Of a stretch of 64,000 nt of DNA, positions 18,780-28,315 are shown in pieces. Both the position numbers and the translations under genes were made by a program. This DNA is from an uncultured Flammeovirgaceae bacterium (lineage in GTDB: Bacteria; Bacteroidota; Bacteroidia; Cytophagales; Cyclobacteriaceae): positions 124,001 to 188,000 of the forward strand of contig CAKZYA010000004.1 in NCBI GenBank assembly GCA_937883755.1. Direction: 5' to 3'. How positions within the stretch are numbered: the first letter of the stretch is position 1; every line of letters begins with the position of its first letter. The notes below the pieces were generated by a model. That model did not search any database. It saw only the letters and a program-made list of their open reading frames with translations, and had not been told where the DNA came from.

Positions 18780-20705
18780 ATGAATATAGCGAAGCGGTTA
18801 AAATTTTTCCTTTGCCTCGGAATCAGTCTCTGGTTAACCACAAGTTTTATTTCTCATTCAAACCAAAGTGTTACACCAGACTATGACCTAGTAATTTACG
18901 GAGCTACTTTCTCAGGAATTGCGGCGGCTATCAATGCTGCTGAGTACGGACATGCGGTAGCCTTAGTGGAAGAATATAATCAGATCGGTGGACTCATGAC
19001 TAGTGGGCTTTCTAATACTGACTTCATCTCATTTGAGTCGTTGAGTGGCACATTTCTGGACTATTGCAAGCGGGTAGAGAAATATTATATCGATAAGTAC
19101 GGAGCTAATTCCCAACAGGTAGAAGATTGTCACGCGGGTATTCATGCCGAACCACATGTCACGCTTAAAATCTTTCAGGAAATGCTAGCGGAACACTCCA
19201 ATATTCAGGTATATCTTAACCATAGACTCGAGCGTGTTTCTTTAGGGAAGCCCTATCTGCAACTCCGGCACATTGAACGTATCAAATGCTTTAGTCTAAC
19301 CGATAGTGCAAGTGTTGAGTTAGTAGGGCAAATATTTCTAGATGCAACCTATGAGGGAGATCTAGCTGCTTTCGCGGGGGTAGAGTATCGCGTAGGGCGT
19401 GAATCCCGTCAGGAGTACGGAGAACCTCTGGCTGGGCATATTTTTTACCAAAACAGAAGAATATTAAATGGTAGTACTGGTGAGGGTGATCACCGGGTGC
19501 AAGGTTATAACTTTCGAGTAATTATGACTGACGATCCGAATAACCGTCGCCTGATCGATCAGCCTGACAATTATCAGCGAGAAGATTATCTTCCGATTGC
19601 TGAAGTGCTAGAGCAAGAAAAGGTTAGTCAGGTTTTTGCCAGATTTGGTCGGGATGCTATACTGCGGGCACAGATGATTCCTAACCGCAAAGCAGACGTC
19701 AACGATATTAAGAATGCCCCAGTGCGAATTGCCCTGTTGGGAGAAAACTACGCCTATCCAGAAGGAAGTCCAGAAGTGAGAGCTAAGATTGTTAAACACC
19801 ATCAAGAACATATTTTGGGTTTGCTATATTTCCTGCAAAACGATACCGCGGTTCCCGAAAAATACCGACAAGAAGCTCGTCAGTGGGGATTGGCTAAAGA
19901 TGAATTCGTAGATAATGAAAATTTTCCTCCCCGGCTATACATCCGCGAAGCTCGCCGAGTTATGGGAGAATACGTCTTTACGCAAAATGACGTATCTCCC
20001 CAGCAAGGCACTTTGATTGTTCCTTATAAAAAGGATGCTATTGCTATCGGTGACTACGCCCTGAACTGCCACGGGGTACAACCACCTTCGCTGTATTCCT
20101 CCGTAGCGGAGGGTGACTACAACTTTATTCCCCCTCCGTTTCAAATTCCTTTCGGAGTAATCGTTCCTCGCCAATTTTCTAATTTACTAGTCTCAGTAGC
20201 GGTATCCAGTAGCCACGTAGGGTTTAGCGGTATTCGCCTGGAGCCAGTGTGGACATCACTAGGACAAGCGGCTGGACTAACCGCACATCTGGCACTTATC
20301 GGTCAGCAAATGGTAAGAGAAGTAGATATAAATGAACTACAAAAACTGCTACATCACCATAAGTCTAAGACTACCTACATCTCAGATATTGAAGCTGATT
20401 CTGCCTTATTTGAAGCGACCCAGTTTCTGGGAGTCAGAGGGTATCTGCATGATCTTTACACTCTAGATACGCTGGCGATGGTGGATACCACAACCTATCG
20501 TAGTCTGTGGGGAGGACAGTACGCCGCTGCTTACCCATTTCATGCATTGGAACCCGAAAAAGAATTGGAAGGTGCTTTAGCCCAACGCTGGATTCACCGA
20601 CTGAGCAATGAAAGGCAACAAGCTGAGGCTCGGGAATATTTAGCAGATTCCATTCCGTCCCGGGGAGAGTTTTTGCTGAAGATATACTCACTACTTAGCG
20701 AATAG
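18780..20705 (+). CDS. Exported FAD-dependent oxidoreductase (FAD_oxidored family)
   Basis: A 641-residue protein. A signal-like hydrophobic segment (about 8-24) is followed by a Rossmann dinucleotide fold DYDLVIYGATFSGIAAAINA (about 34-53) and the FAD motif EEYNQIGGLMTSGLSNTDF. The C-terminal region has SSSHVGFSGIRLEPVWTSLGQAAG (about 479-502), the typical second FAD contact of the PF12831 family (often called 'xanthan lyase-like' or 'FAD-dependent oxidoreductase' in polysaccharide clusters). The substrate is not known; in such clusters it is usually assigned to sugar oxidation. Spacing of 11 bases from the sulfatase gene indicates one transcript. Confidence 0.87.
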   Translation: MNIAKRLKFFLCLGISLWLTTSFISHSNQSVTPDYDLVIYGATFSGIAAAINAAEYGHAVALVEEYNQIGGLMTSGLSNTDFISFESLSGTFLDYCKRVEKYYIDKYGANSQQVEDCHAGIHAEPHVTLKIFQEMLAEHSNIQVYLNHRLERVSLGKPYLQLRHIERIKCFSLTDSASVELVGQIFLDATYEGDLAAFAGVEYRVGRESRQEYGEPLAGHIFYQNRRILNGSTGEGDHRVQGYNFRVIMTDDPNNRRLIDQPDNYQREDYLPIAEVLEQEKVSQVFARFGRDAILRAQMIPNRKADVNDIKNAPVRIALLGENYAYPEGSPEVRAKIVKHHQEHILGLLYFLQNDTAVPEKYRQEARQWGLAKDEFVDNENFPPRLYIREARRVMGEYVFTQNDVSPQQGTLIVPYKKDAIAIGDYALNCHGVQPPSLYSSVAEGDYNFIPPPFQIPFGVIVPRQFSNLLVSVAVSSSHVGFSGIRLEPVWTSLGQAAGLTAHLALIGQQMVREVDINELQKLLHHHKSKTTYISDIEADSALFEATQFLGVRGYLHDLYTLDTLAMVDTTTYRSLWGGQYAAAYPFHALEPEKELEGALAQRWIHRLSNERQQAEAREYLADSIPSRGEFLLKIYSLLSE

Positions 20706-20709
20706 CCTG

Positions 20710-20740
20710 TTTGCTGAACAATTGATGTTTAGTATCTTGG
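20710..20740 (+). promoter_or_regulatory. Promoter for the aldo/keto reductase gene
   Basis: TTTG at 20710-20713 and TATCTTGG at 20733-20740 are separated by 19 bases and match TTTG-N19-TAnnTTTG with one mismatch. The start codon is at 20762, so the leader would be short (about 15 bases). Confidence 0.6.
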
Positions 20741-20761
20741 GCGAAGTACTAAAACTATACT

Positions 20762-21754
20762 ATGCAAACTATCACTTTACCTCACAGCGATCTTACCATT
20801 ACCCGCATGACCTTTGGAGCCTGGGCGATTGTGGGAGGCTTTAACTGGGGACATCAGGAAGAAAAAGATTCATTAGCTGCCCTACAGGAAGCTTACGAAC
20901 AAGGCATTACTTTTTTTGATACCGCCCAAGCCTACGGCAACGGTGCTTCCGAGCAAATGATCCATCAAGCATTGGGTGATGTATACGATAAGATCGTGAT
21001 CGCTACTAAGATTGTTCCTGATGACTTTGGTTACGAAGATGTGAAGCGAGCTTGCGAAGCCCGAATTCAAGCCCTTCAATCCGATCATCTGGATTTACTC
21101 CAACTGCATTGGCCGAATCCCGATATTCCGGTAGAAGAAACGATGCGGGCATTGGTTGATCTGAAACAAGAAGGAAAAATTCGAGCCTTCGGCGTATCTA
21201 ATTTCGGTAAGCAAGACCTGACCGAAGCACTAGAAGTGACTAAAGAAATCTCTAGTAATCAATTGCCCTATAATCTACTATGGCGAGCCATTGAATTTGA
21301 TATTCTTCCTCTCTGCGAGAAGCATCAGATTCCGGTGCTGAGCTATTCATCTATCATGCAAGGATTGCTCGCGGGAAAATTTAGCAATCCTCAAGAAGTA
21401 CCCGATGATCGGGCGCGTTCCCGTCATTTTTCCTCGGAGCGTTCCCAAGCCCGCCATAGTGAAGGCGGACAGGAGACGCTTACTTTTGAGGCAATCGCCC
21501 AGATCAAGCAAATAGCTGAACGGGAAGATATTCCGATGGCAAGTCTCAGTATGGCCTGGCTTATAGCTCAACCAGGCATGGGTAGTATTATTGTGGGAGC
21601 CAGAAATCCGCAGCAAGTAAGAGATAACGTAGCCGCCATGCAAGTATCGTTATCCGACCAACTTGTGGAGGAATTAAACGAAGTGACTCGCCCCCTAAAA
21701 GAAGCCTTAGGCTCCAACGCCGATATGTGGCAGAGTGATTCCCGGATTCACTAG
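20762..21754 (+). CDS. Aldo/keto reductase
   Basis: A 330-residue NADPH-dependent TIM-barrel oxidoreductase. The catalytic tetrad is complete: D53 and Y58 in FFDTAQAYGNGASE, K83 in IVIATKI and H116 in LLQLHWPNPDIP. The C-terminal cofactor loop MGSIIVGARNPQQVRDN is also present. The sequence resembles the group acting on sugars and ketosteroids (YajO/MocA-like). It has its own likely promoter and is followed 86 bases later by the Gfo/Idh/MocA gene, so the two may act on the same sugar intermediate; this is inferred. Confidence 0.92.
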   Translation: MQTITLPHSDLTITRMTFGAWAIVGGFNWGHQEEKDSLAALQEAYEQGITFFDTAQAYGNGASEQMIHQALGDVYDKIVIATKIVPDDFGYEDVKRACEARIQALQSDHLDLLQLHWPNPDIPVEETMRALVDLKQEGKIRAFGVSNFGKQDLTEALEVTKEISSNQLPYNLLWRAIEFDILPLCEKHQIPVLSYSSIMQGLLAGKFSNPQEVPDDRARSRHFSSERSQARHSEGGQETLTFEAIAQIKQIAEREDIPMASLSMAWLIAQPGMGSIIVGARNPQQVRDNVAAMQVSLSDQLVEELNEVTRPLKEALGSNADMWQSDSRIH

Positions 21755-21840
21755 CAAAGGGCGCGCATCTTTACGTTTATTGATTATGCAGTTACGGATT
21801 GCTCAAGTTACCATTACTCTCTAACTTTCAACTTTAAACC

Positions 21841-23055
21841 ATGTCCAACAACATTCATCGGATTACTTTACTTGGCACCGGATTAATTGGCGACTTTTAT
21901 GTTGCCAGCCTTTACCAACACCGAGGGAGAGAAATAATTCAGTCAGTGTATTCCCGGTCGGAAGATCGGGTGAAGCAGTTTGCTAAAAAGTGGAACATTT
22001 CCACTACCTACACCGATATTCATCAGGCTGTGCAGGATGAGCAAAGTGATACGGTTATCGTTGCTCTTCCCAATCATCTCCATAAAAAAGCAATTCTAGC
22101 CGCGGTTGAAGCGGGGAAGAATATTTTATGTACTAAACCCTTAGCGATGAACGGGGCGGAGGCACTGGAAATTCTTCAGGCGGTAGAAAAGGCGGGAGTA
22201 TTTCACGGCTATCTGGAAGATTTAGTGTATACGCCAAAGACACTAAAAGCCCAACAAGCTGTCGAGCGAGGAGCAGTAGGGCAGGTGCTCTGGACTCGCT
22301 CGCGGGAAGCCCATCCTGGTCCGCACAGTGATTGGTTCTGGAACCCGGAATACTCGGGCGGAGGAGCAATCATTGATATGGGTTGTCACTGCATTGAAAT
22401 CGGGCGCAATTTCGTAGGGAAAGAGGTAAAACCCGTAGAAGTAATGTGCTGGGCAGATACGCTAGTAAAACCCATTGAAGCCGAAGACCATGCCGTAGGT
22501 CTAGTGCGCTACGAAACCGGGGCGGTCACCCAATTTGAAGTGAGCTGGGCTTTCCGAGGCGGAATGGACTTGCGGGATGAAGTCTCCGGTACCGAAGGCA
22601 CTATTCGGATCGATCATTTCTTGCGAACAGGCTACGAAATGTTTACCTCAGTCGGGATGCAAGGCTACGTAGCTGAAAAAGCTGAACAGGAAACGGGCTG
22701 GCTCTTTCCAGTAGGTGATGAAATTCATGCGTTGGGCTACACCCACATGTTTACGGATATGTTTAACGCGATGGATAATCAGCAGTCTCCAATGGAGAGT
22801 TTCTACGATGGCTACGTCGTCAACGCCATTATGGATGCCAGTTATAAGTCGGCTAAAAGCAAACAGTGGGAGCCAGTAGAACTACCCGAGTGGCGCGGCA
22901 ATACCGGAGGGAGTAAACCGCTGGGCGCCCAGGAATATGATGAAGCCCACTGGTTGATTAAAGAAGAACACTTGCCCGACGGTCGGAAGAAAGTTATCTT
23001 AAAGGAGAAAGACAGCGGAATCATTATTGAAAAACAAATTGAGACAACATCATGA
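21841..23055 (+). CDS. Gfo/Idh/MocA family sugar dehydrogenase
   Basis: A 404-residue NAD(P)-dependent oxidoreductase. The nucleotide-binding fold reads ITLLGTGLIGDFYVASL (about 8-24). CTKPLAMN carries the conserved lysine in place of the usual EKP, and DMGCHCIEIGRNF carries the active-site His region. The C-terminal domain is the typical beta-sheet substrate fold. The family oxidises or epimerises sugars such as myo-inositol, glucosides or anhydrosugars. Its stop overlaps the start of the PhyH gene in the motif ATGA, so the two are translationally coupled. Confidence 0.9.
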   Translation: MSNNIHRITLLGTGLIGDFYVASLYQHRGREIIQSVYSRSEDRVKQFAKKWNISTTYTDIHQAVQDEQSDTVIVALPNHLHKKAILAAVEAGKNILCTKPLAMNGAEALEILQAVEKAGVFHGYLEDLVYTPKTLKAQQAVERGAVGQVLWTRSREAHPGPHSDWFWNPEYSGGGAIIDMGCHCIEIGRNFVGKEVKPVEVMCWADTLVKPIEAEDHAVGLVRYETGAVTQFEVSWAFRGGMDLRDEVSGTEGTIRIDHFLRTGYEMFTSVGMQGYVAEKAEQETGWLFPVGDEIHALGYTHMFTDMFNAMDNQQSPMESFYDGYVVNAIMDASYKSAKSKQWEPVELPEWRGNTGGSKPLGAQEYDEAHWLIKEEHLPDGRKKVILKEKDSGIIIEKQIETTS

Positions 23056-23885
23056 CAACTTTTTCACCATTTACCCGTCAGCATCTGGCTGACTTTGAAC
23101 GCGACGGTTACGTCATCATTAAAGGCTTTTTCTCCCCCGAAGAAGCTGATCTTATCTACCAGACTTCTACTGAAGATAAGGTAATCAACGACAAGTCATT
23201 TGATTTTAACGATAGTTCGGGTTTGCGAACCAAGCTGGCGTTATGGTACACACCTCAAGATGATATTTACGGACTCTACAGTCGTTCGGCTCGTATGGTA
23301 GAGACGGCTGAAATGATTCTGAATGGTACGGTAGGGCACTATCACTCTAAGCTCATGCAGAAAGAACCCAAGAAGGGCGGGGCTTGGGAGTGGCATCAGG
23401 ACTACGGTTACTGGTACAACAACGGCTTTTTGTATCCGGATATGGTGAGCATAATGCTGGCTTTAACCGAGGCTACTCGCAAGAACGGTTGTATGCAAGT
23501 GCTAAAAGGCACGCACCGGATGGGTCGGGTAGAACACAATATCACCGGAGAGCAAGTAGGTGCCCAAATGGAAAAAGTAGAGGAAGCGATGAAGCATCAC
23601 GAACTGGTGTACGTAGAACTGCAGCCCGGTGATGCACTCTTCTTTCACTGCAACTTGCTGCACCGTTCTAACGCCAATCTCAGCGATCATTCCCGCTGGT
23701 CACTAATATCTGTTTATAATAAAGCTAATAACAAGCCCTACAAAAACGAACCAGCTTCCTGCTACACTCCCATTGAAAAAGTTGCGGATGATGCACTACT
23801 CAAAGCTGGAAAAAAAGGCATTACGGCTGAAGCTGATTTTCTCTCTAAAGACAAAGATGCTGAGTTTAAGAAAGAGGTTCATTGA
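23052..23885 (+). CDS. Phytanoyl-CoA dioxygenase (PhyH) family protein
   Basis: A 277-residue Fe(II)/2-oxoglutarate-dependent oxygenase. The iron triad is visible: H115 and D117 in WEWHQDYGYW, and H204 in FFHCNLLHRSNAN, with R205 or the following residues for 2-oxoglutarate. The N-terminal HLADFERDGYVIIKGFF is the family's standard opening. The enzyme hydroxylates or oxidatively cleaves a small substrate; pairing with a Gfo/Idh/MocA dehydrogenase by a 4-base overlap suggests a sugar-type substrate rather than phytanate. Its stop codon abuts the stop of the convergent TlpA-like gene with no bases between. Confidence 0.9.
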   Translation: MTTFSPFTRQHLADFERDGYVIIKGFFSPEEADLIYQTSTEDKVINDKSFDFNDSSGLRTKLALWYTPQDDIYGLYSRSARMVETAEMILNGTVGHYHSKLMQKEPKKGGAWEWHQDYGYWYNNGFLYPDMVSIMLALTEATRKNGCMQVLKGTHRMGRVEHNITGEQVGAQMEKVEEAMKHHELVYVELQPGDALFFHCNLLHRSNANLSDHSRWSLISVYNKANNKPYKNEPASCYTPIEKVADDALLKAGKKGITAEADFLSKDKDAEFKKEVH

Positions 23886-25019
23886 CTAACCAAGTTTTTT
23901 CCTCAGCAACTGGTGTAACTCAATAAGTTTTTCTTTTCCAACCCCAAAAAATTGAATTTTTCCTTGAGGGTCAATGAGAATTACCGTGGGATAGGAGCCT
24001 ACATCAAATTTTCGCGATAGTGGCCAATATCTTATAGTTTTCCCGAAATGATCTATAATATGTAGCCAATCCATTTTTTTCTTAGTAGTTAGTCTTTTCA
24101 CATTTCTACGAGCTAATGATGCATCTTTCTCGTATTCGGAAGCAATACTGATAAGTTGTACACCTTTAGAGGAAAATTCATTATTCAAAGCTTTTAACTC
24201 GGGAATAGCCGCGATACAAGGTTTACACCAAGTTCCCCAAAAGTCAAGCACTACGTATTGTCCTTTAAATTGATTGAGCGAGATAGAGTCATGAGTAATT
24301 GTAACCGTTGATAATTCTGGAGCGAAGATACCTTCTTCAAGCCGGCTTTTTACCCAGTCTGATAATCTCTGGTATGTTGAGTGGCCTTTCCAGTTTGGTG
24401 AAAGTACCCCAAGTAAGTCTCTGGTTTTAAATGCATCAATTTCTTCGGCATATTGCTCGAGCAAATAAAGACTTACGTAAGAAGTAGGGTTCTCTTTAAT
24501 GTACTGAAGCGATCTGGACTTAGTGTATCTATAAACAAATTGCTCACGATCTAGCGCTTCTTCTAATTTCAGATCATTGCCTTGTTTCGTTGCTTCTAGC
24601 TTGGTAATAGCCAACTCTTTAAGCTTACTTCTTTGAAAATCAATGTGCTTTTCACGATACGAAATCCAGTGATCAGTATCCTCAGAGCCGCTAATGGTAG
24701 CCGTACCAATGCTATCAGTATTACCACTAATCTGAATATCATTATCCCAAACAAATAGAATGCTATCAGTAGCAGAACCTAATTTGATAAAAAACATCTG
24801 AGGCTCATTTACTTTTCTGGAGAAAGAAAATTTACCTTCTCGAGGGAAGGATGAATCTACCAACTGATGAATATTTCCCTGAACTAAGTATAGCGAGACT
24901 GTGCTTGGTTCTAAGCCATCAATTTCTCCAGAAACAGTAAGGTTGTCTTGTGCAATTGCCTCGTAGCTAATATTTAAGGCTAACAACAGAATGATAAGAA
25001 TTTGCGATTGATAGCACAT
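23886..25019 (-). CDS. TlpA-like thioredoxin lipid/periplasmic protein with DUF4369 N-domain
   Basis: A 377-residue exported protein. The signal peptide ends near the EAIAQD sequence (about residue 23-25). Residues about 26-120 match the DUF4369 beta domain (LTVSGEIDGLEPSTVSLYLV start). The C-terminal thioredoxin domain has the redox motif GTWCKPC and the cis-Pro region FDVGSYPTVILIDPQG. Such proteins reduce disulfides or maintain redox state in the periplasm of Bacteroidota. It is monocistronic and convergent with the PhyH gene, so both could produce overlapping 3' transcripts. Confidence 0.9.
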   Translation of the reverse strand: MCYQSQILIILLLALNISYEAIAQDNLTVSGEIDGLEPSTVSLYLVQGNIHQLVDSSFPREGKFSFSRKVNEPQMFFIKLGSATDSILFVWDNDIQISGNTDSIGTATISGSEDTDHWISYREKHIDFQRSKLKELAITKLEATKQGNDLKLEEALDREQFVYRYTKSRSLQYIKENPTSYVSLYLLEQYAEEIDAFKTRDLLGVLSPNWKGHSTYQRLSDWVKSRLEEGIFAPELSTVTITHDSISLNQFKGQYVVLDFWGTWCKPCIAAIPELKALNNEFSSKGVQLISIASEYEKDASLARRNVKRLTTKKKMDWLHIIDHFGKTIRYWPLSRKFDVGSYPTVILIDPQGKIQFFGVGKEKLIELHQLLRKKLG

Positions 25020-25115
25020 GGGGTAAGGAAATTAAAAGTTTCTACTGCCCTCTTCAATATACCAATTCCTTTGCTTATTTTTCTAGAGAAAAAATATTGA
25101 TCTAGCCTATTTCTC

Positions 25116-25835
25116 ATGATCCGTATACTTACCATCTTACTCTCAATTAGCTTAATTTTATTCAACTGGGTCTTTGCCCAGCAAACCGTACATCAGTCTG
25201 AAGAAGCTGGCTTGCAGTACTTAAAATATCTTCCTCAAGATTATGAATCGGCTAGCGATGAGGAGTTTCCGCTTCTATTGTTTCTGCACGGTGGGGGAGA
25301 AACTGGTGACAATATTGAGATGGTAAAAAAGCACGGGCCACCCAAGCTAATTGAGCGAGGTAAGCAGTTTCCGTTCATAGTTATTTCCCCCCAGAACCCC
25401 GAAAATAAACTGTGGAATGATGCGGCTCTTAAGCAGTTGCTAGACGAAGTGATTGCCAGCCATCGAGTAGACTTAAGCCGAGTGTATTTGACCGGATTAA
25501 GCCGTGGTGGTTTTGGCACCTGGCGAATGGGTATTCAGTACCCAGAAATGTTCGCTGCCATTGTACCGATCTGTGGGGGAGGCACCCCGAGTTACGCTCA
25601 GTGGCTGAAAGACGTACCCGTTTGGGCATTTCACGGAGCCAAAGATCAGGTAATTCCCTTGTCCCGAACCGTGGCGATGGTAGAAGCTCTTCAGCAAGCC
25701 AAAGGCAATGTGAAGCTGACAACCTATCCTGAAGCCGGACACGATTCCTGGACGAAGACCTACAACAATCCAGCCGTATTTGAATGGCTACTTTCCCACC
25801 GTAAACCCAGAAAAGACAATCAGTATTCTAGATAG
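25116..25835 (+). CDS. Exported alpha/beta hydrolase (esterase/peptidase-like)
   Basis: A 239-residue secreted hydrolase. The signal peptide runs MIRILTILLSISLILFNWVF with cleavage after AQ. The nucleophile elbow is GLSRGGFG (serine at about 126), the acid is likely D180 in GAKDQVIPL and the histidine is in AGHDSW. LLLFLHGGGETGDN forms the oxyanion region. The fold and length match phospholipase/carboxylesterase and 'prolyl oligopeptidase family' small esterases of Bacteroidota. Likely an acetyl- or feruloyl-type esterase in a glycan-use setting, but specificity cannot be read from the sequence. Confidence 0.88.
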   Translation: MIRILTILLSISLILFNWVFAQQTVHQSEEAGLQYLKYLPQDYESASDEEFPLLLFLHGGGETGDNIEMVKKHGPPKLIERGKQFPFIVISPQNPENKLWNDAALKQLLDEVIASHRVDLSRVYLTGLSRGGFGTWRMGIQYPEMFAAIVPICGGGTPSYAQWLKDVPVWAFHGAKDQVIPLSRTVAMVEALQQAKGNVKLTTYPEAGHDSWTKTYNNPAVFEWLLSHRKPRKDNQYSR

Positions 25836-26054
25836 GATCTCGGGTAACTGAGGCAGAACAATTGATACTTGGATCAGTTCTTTTGATAGCACCTTACTAA
25901 ACCTAACTTCTAAGTCAAAGGTGAAGCCAGAGGGTGCGATTGAACTGGAAATGGCTGAGAAATAAGCTGTCTAAAGAAAATTGAAAAATAAATTAGTTTA
26001 GATTTAGGGTAGGGCTTCTTTTTACTGTCATATTAGTAAACAACTGAGAAATGT

Positions 26055-26822
26055 ATGAAAGCACTTTTTACAGCGGGAATTTTACTAGTAAGTGTCAATG
26101 TATCAATGGCTCAGTTCTCTGTTGCCGATAGCATATGGAGAACAGGAGTATTTTTTAGCATCGGGGGGCAGAACCTTGATCTGGACAATCTCAATCGGGC
26201 ATTGGGGCAAGCAGGTATTCCGGAGTTAGGATCGGGGCTATTAGGATTTACTTTTGGCGTTACGAACCGTCATATTGACCAAAACTCGTATCAGTCATTC
26301 CAGTTGTCGTATTTTTCTACGTTTGACGATGGTAACGATGCGGGGAGTGACGCTCGTATAGACCTCTGGAAACTCACGGCAACTGGTCAATACGACGTGA
26401 TTCCTAACGAAAAGTGGTTGATTTTTCCCTATTTACAAATTAGCACGGCTCTAGCAAGGTTGAGGGTATCCTCTATTACTGATATTTCTTCCTTTCAGGG
26501 GAGCCTGAATAATTTAAATTCGCCAGATGAACTCGTAAAACGCTATTCATCCGACTTGCTCCTTATGGGAGGAATAGGTGTAGGTATAGAACGGCGATAC
26601 TCTTTTCCGGGAACAATTAATCATATTGGAATAAGTATTGGTTATGAAGTAAGTACCGATTCGGAGTGGCGAACCAACGGAGCCAACTACTTTTTAGATA
26701 ACTCACCTTCCTTTAGAACGAATGGTTTGGTATTTGAATTTAGGCTGCGGGTAGAACTCGATCCTTCTACTCTAACTGACAGAGAACTGCAACCCCGGGG
26801 TTTGTTTAGGTTTTTTCAGTAG
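26055..26822 (+). CDS. Hypothetical exported beta-rich (probably outer-membrane barrel) protein
   Basis: A 255-residue protein of unrecognised family. The signal peptide is MKALFTAGILLVSVNVSMAQ. The remainder alternates polar and hydrophobic residues with aromatic girdles (FQLSYFSTF, WLIFPYLQIS, IGISIGYEVS) and ends in strands rich in F and R (LVFEFRLRVEL), which suggests an 8- to 12-strand outer-membrane barrel of the porin/OMP_b-brl type. It precedes the second sulfatase gene by about 59 bases on the same strand and may share its transcript. Role unknown. Confidence 0.7.
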   Translation: MKALFTAGILLVSVNVSMAQFSVADSIWRTGVFFSIGGQNLDLDNLNRALGQAGIPELGSGLLGFTFGVTNRHIDQNSYQSFQLSYFSTFDDGNDAGSDARIDLWKLTATGQYDVIPNEKWLIFPYLQISTALARLRVSSITDISSFQGSLNNLNSPDELVKRYSSDLLLMGGIGVGIERRYSFPGTINHIGISIGYEVSTDSEWRTNGANYFLDNSPSFRTNGLVFEFRLRVELDPSTLTDRELQPRGLFRFFQ

Positions 26823-26881
26823 ACAAATAATTGCTAAGATGTAATTATTGGATAGCTAGTAGCTTTTCGCTTATTTGGGCT

Positions 26882-28315
26882 ATGCGAAGCATCCACCTAC
26901 TCCTGCTGGCTAGTATCATCAGTTTTACATCTTGTCTTCCACCCAATGAGGTACCTGAAGAACCCCAGCAGCTTTCTTACAATGTAGTCATCTTTCTAAT
27001 TGATGACCTAGGCTGGACGGATTTGGGCTGCTACGGAAGTGATTTGTACGAAACTCCAAATATTGATCAACTAGCTGAAGAAGGGGTTAAATTTACCAAT
27101 GCGTATTCCGCTTGTACGGTGTGTTCGCCCACCCGAGCCGCTATCATGACGGGTAAGTACCCGGCTCGCCTAAACATCACCGACTGGATAGCGGGACATC
27201 AGAATGAGTACGGAAAGCTTTCCCCTCCCGACTGGACAAAATACTTACCGAATGAGGAAATTACCATCGCTGAAATTGCTCAGGCGGCGGGTTACGTGAC
27301 GGCTAGCGTAGGGAAATGGCACCTGGGTGATTCGGTGGCCTACTATCCACAGTACCAAGGTTTTGACCGTAACGTGGCGGGCTACTACCGGGGGCAGCCG
27401 CCTAGCTACTTTTATCCCTATATCCGTGGAAACGATACATTACCTTACCTAGAAGGTGGAGTAGAAGGCAAGTACCTGACTGATCGCCTAACCGATGAAG
27501 CAACTCGTTTTATCACTGACCATGCTGATCAACCCTTTTTGCTATATTTCCCTCACTACGCGGTGCATACTCCCATTCAGGGAAAAGATAGTTTGACTGC
27601 TTACTACCAAAGTAAAGTAACCGACAGCTTGCAACATACCAATGCCGAGTACGCTGCTATGATCCATAGTACTGACGAAAGTGTAGGTCAAATTATGCAT
27701 TTACTGGATAGCCTAGACATTAGCGACCAAACCCTAGTTATATTCACTAGTGATAACGGTGGGCTAGAACTGTTTGACATTACTCAAAATGATCCAATCA
27801 GAGCCGGAAAAGGTTCAGCGTATGAGGGCGGAGTTCGAGTACCTATGATAATCCGCTGGCCTAAAGCTAAACGTAACATAGCAACTATTGACGAGCCAGT
27901 AATTACAATGGATGTATTTGCTACCGTAGCCAATGTATTGGGAACTGGCGGAGCGAAAGATTATCATCAGGACGGTGTAAATTTATTGCCCCTTTTAGAA
28001 CAGGAGACAGAAGTACTTGATCGGGAAGCCTTGTACTGGCACTATCCGCACTATCATCCAGGTGGAGCAAGTCCGTATTCAGCCATTCGACAGGGAAATT
28101 ATAAGCTGATCGAGTTCTTAGAAGATAAGCACCTAGAGCTCTATAATCTGGAAGACGACATTGGCGAAACCAATAACCTAATCAGTAAAGTGCCAGAAGT
28201 TGCTAATGATCTCTACAACCAATTAGAAACCTGGCGCAAAGAGGTAGATGCCCAAGAACCTGTACCCAATCCGAAGTATGATTCACTAAAAGCTCAGGAG
28301 TTCTATCGCTATTGA
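26882..28315 (+). CDS. Sulfatase lipoprotein (arylsulfatase A-like)
   Basis: A 477-residue type I sulfatase from the ATG at 26882. A TTG 51 bases upstream would add 17 residues that break the signal peptide, so the ATG is preferred. The signal MRSIHLLLLASIISFTSC has the lipobox FTSC (Cys18). The active-site motif CSPTRAAIMTG puts the formylglycine cysteine at C81, with metal residues D41 and D42 in IDDLGW and DNGG later. ARLNITDWIAGHQ is typical of S1_16-like arylsulfatases. It is the second sulfatase in 10 kb and differs clearly from the one at 17.3 kb, so the organism probably removes sulfate from more than one position or glycan. Its last 7 bases overlap the end of the convergent SMUG2 gene. 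Confidence 0.92.
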   Translation: MRSIHLLLLASIISFTSCLPPNEVPEEPQQLSYNVVIFLIDDLGWTDLGCYGSDLYETPNIDQLAEEGVKFTNAYSACTVCSPTRAAIMTGKYPARLNITDWIAGHQNEYGKLSPPDWTKYLPNEEITIAEIAQAAGYVTASVGKWHLGDSVAYYPQYQGFDRNVAGYYRGQPPSYFYPYIRGNDTLPYLEGGVEGKYLTDRLTDEATRFITDHADQPFLLYFPHYAVHTPIQGKDSLTAYYQSKVTDSLQHTNAEYAAMIHSTDESVGQIMHLLDSLDISDQTLVIFTSDNGGLELFDITQNDPIRAGKGSAYEGGVRVPMIIRWPKAKRNIATIDEPVITMDVFATVANVLGTGGAKDYHQDGVNLLPLLEQETEVLDREALYWHYPHYHPGGASPYSAIRQGNYKLIEFLEDKHLELYNLEDDIGETNNLISKVPEVANDLYNQLETWRKEVDAQEPVPNPKYDSLKAQEFYRY

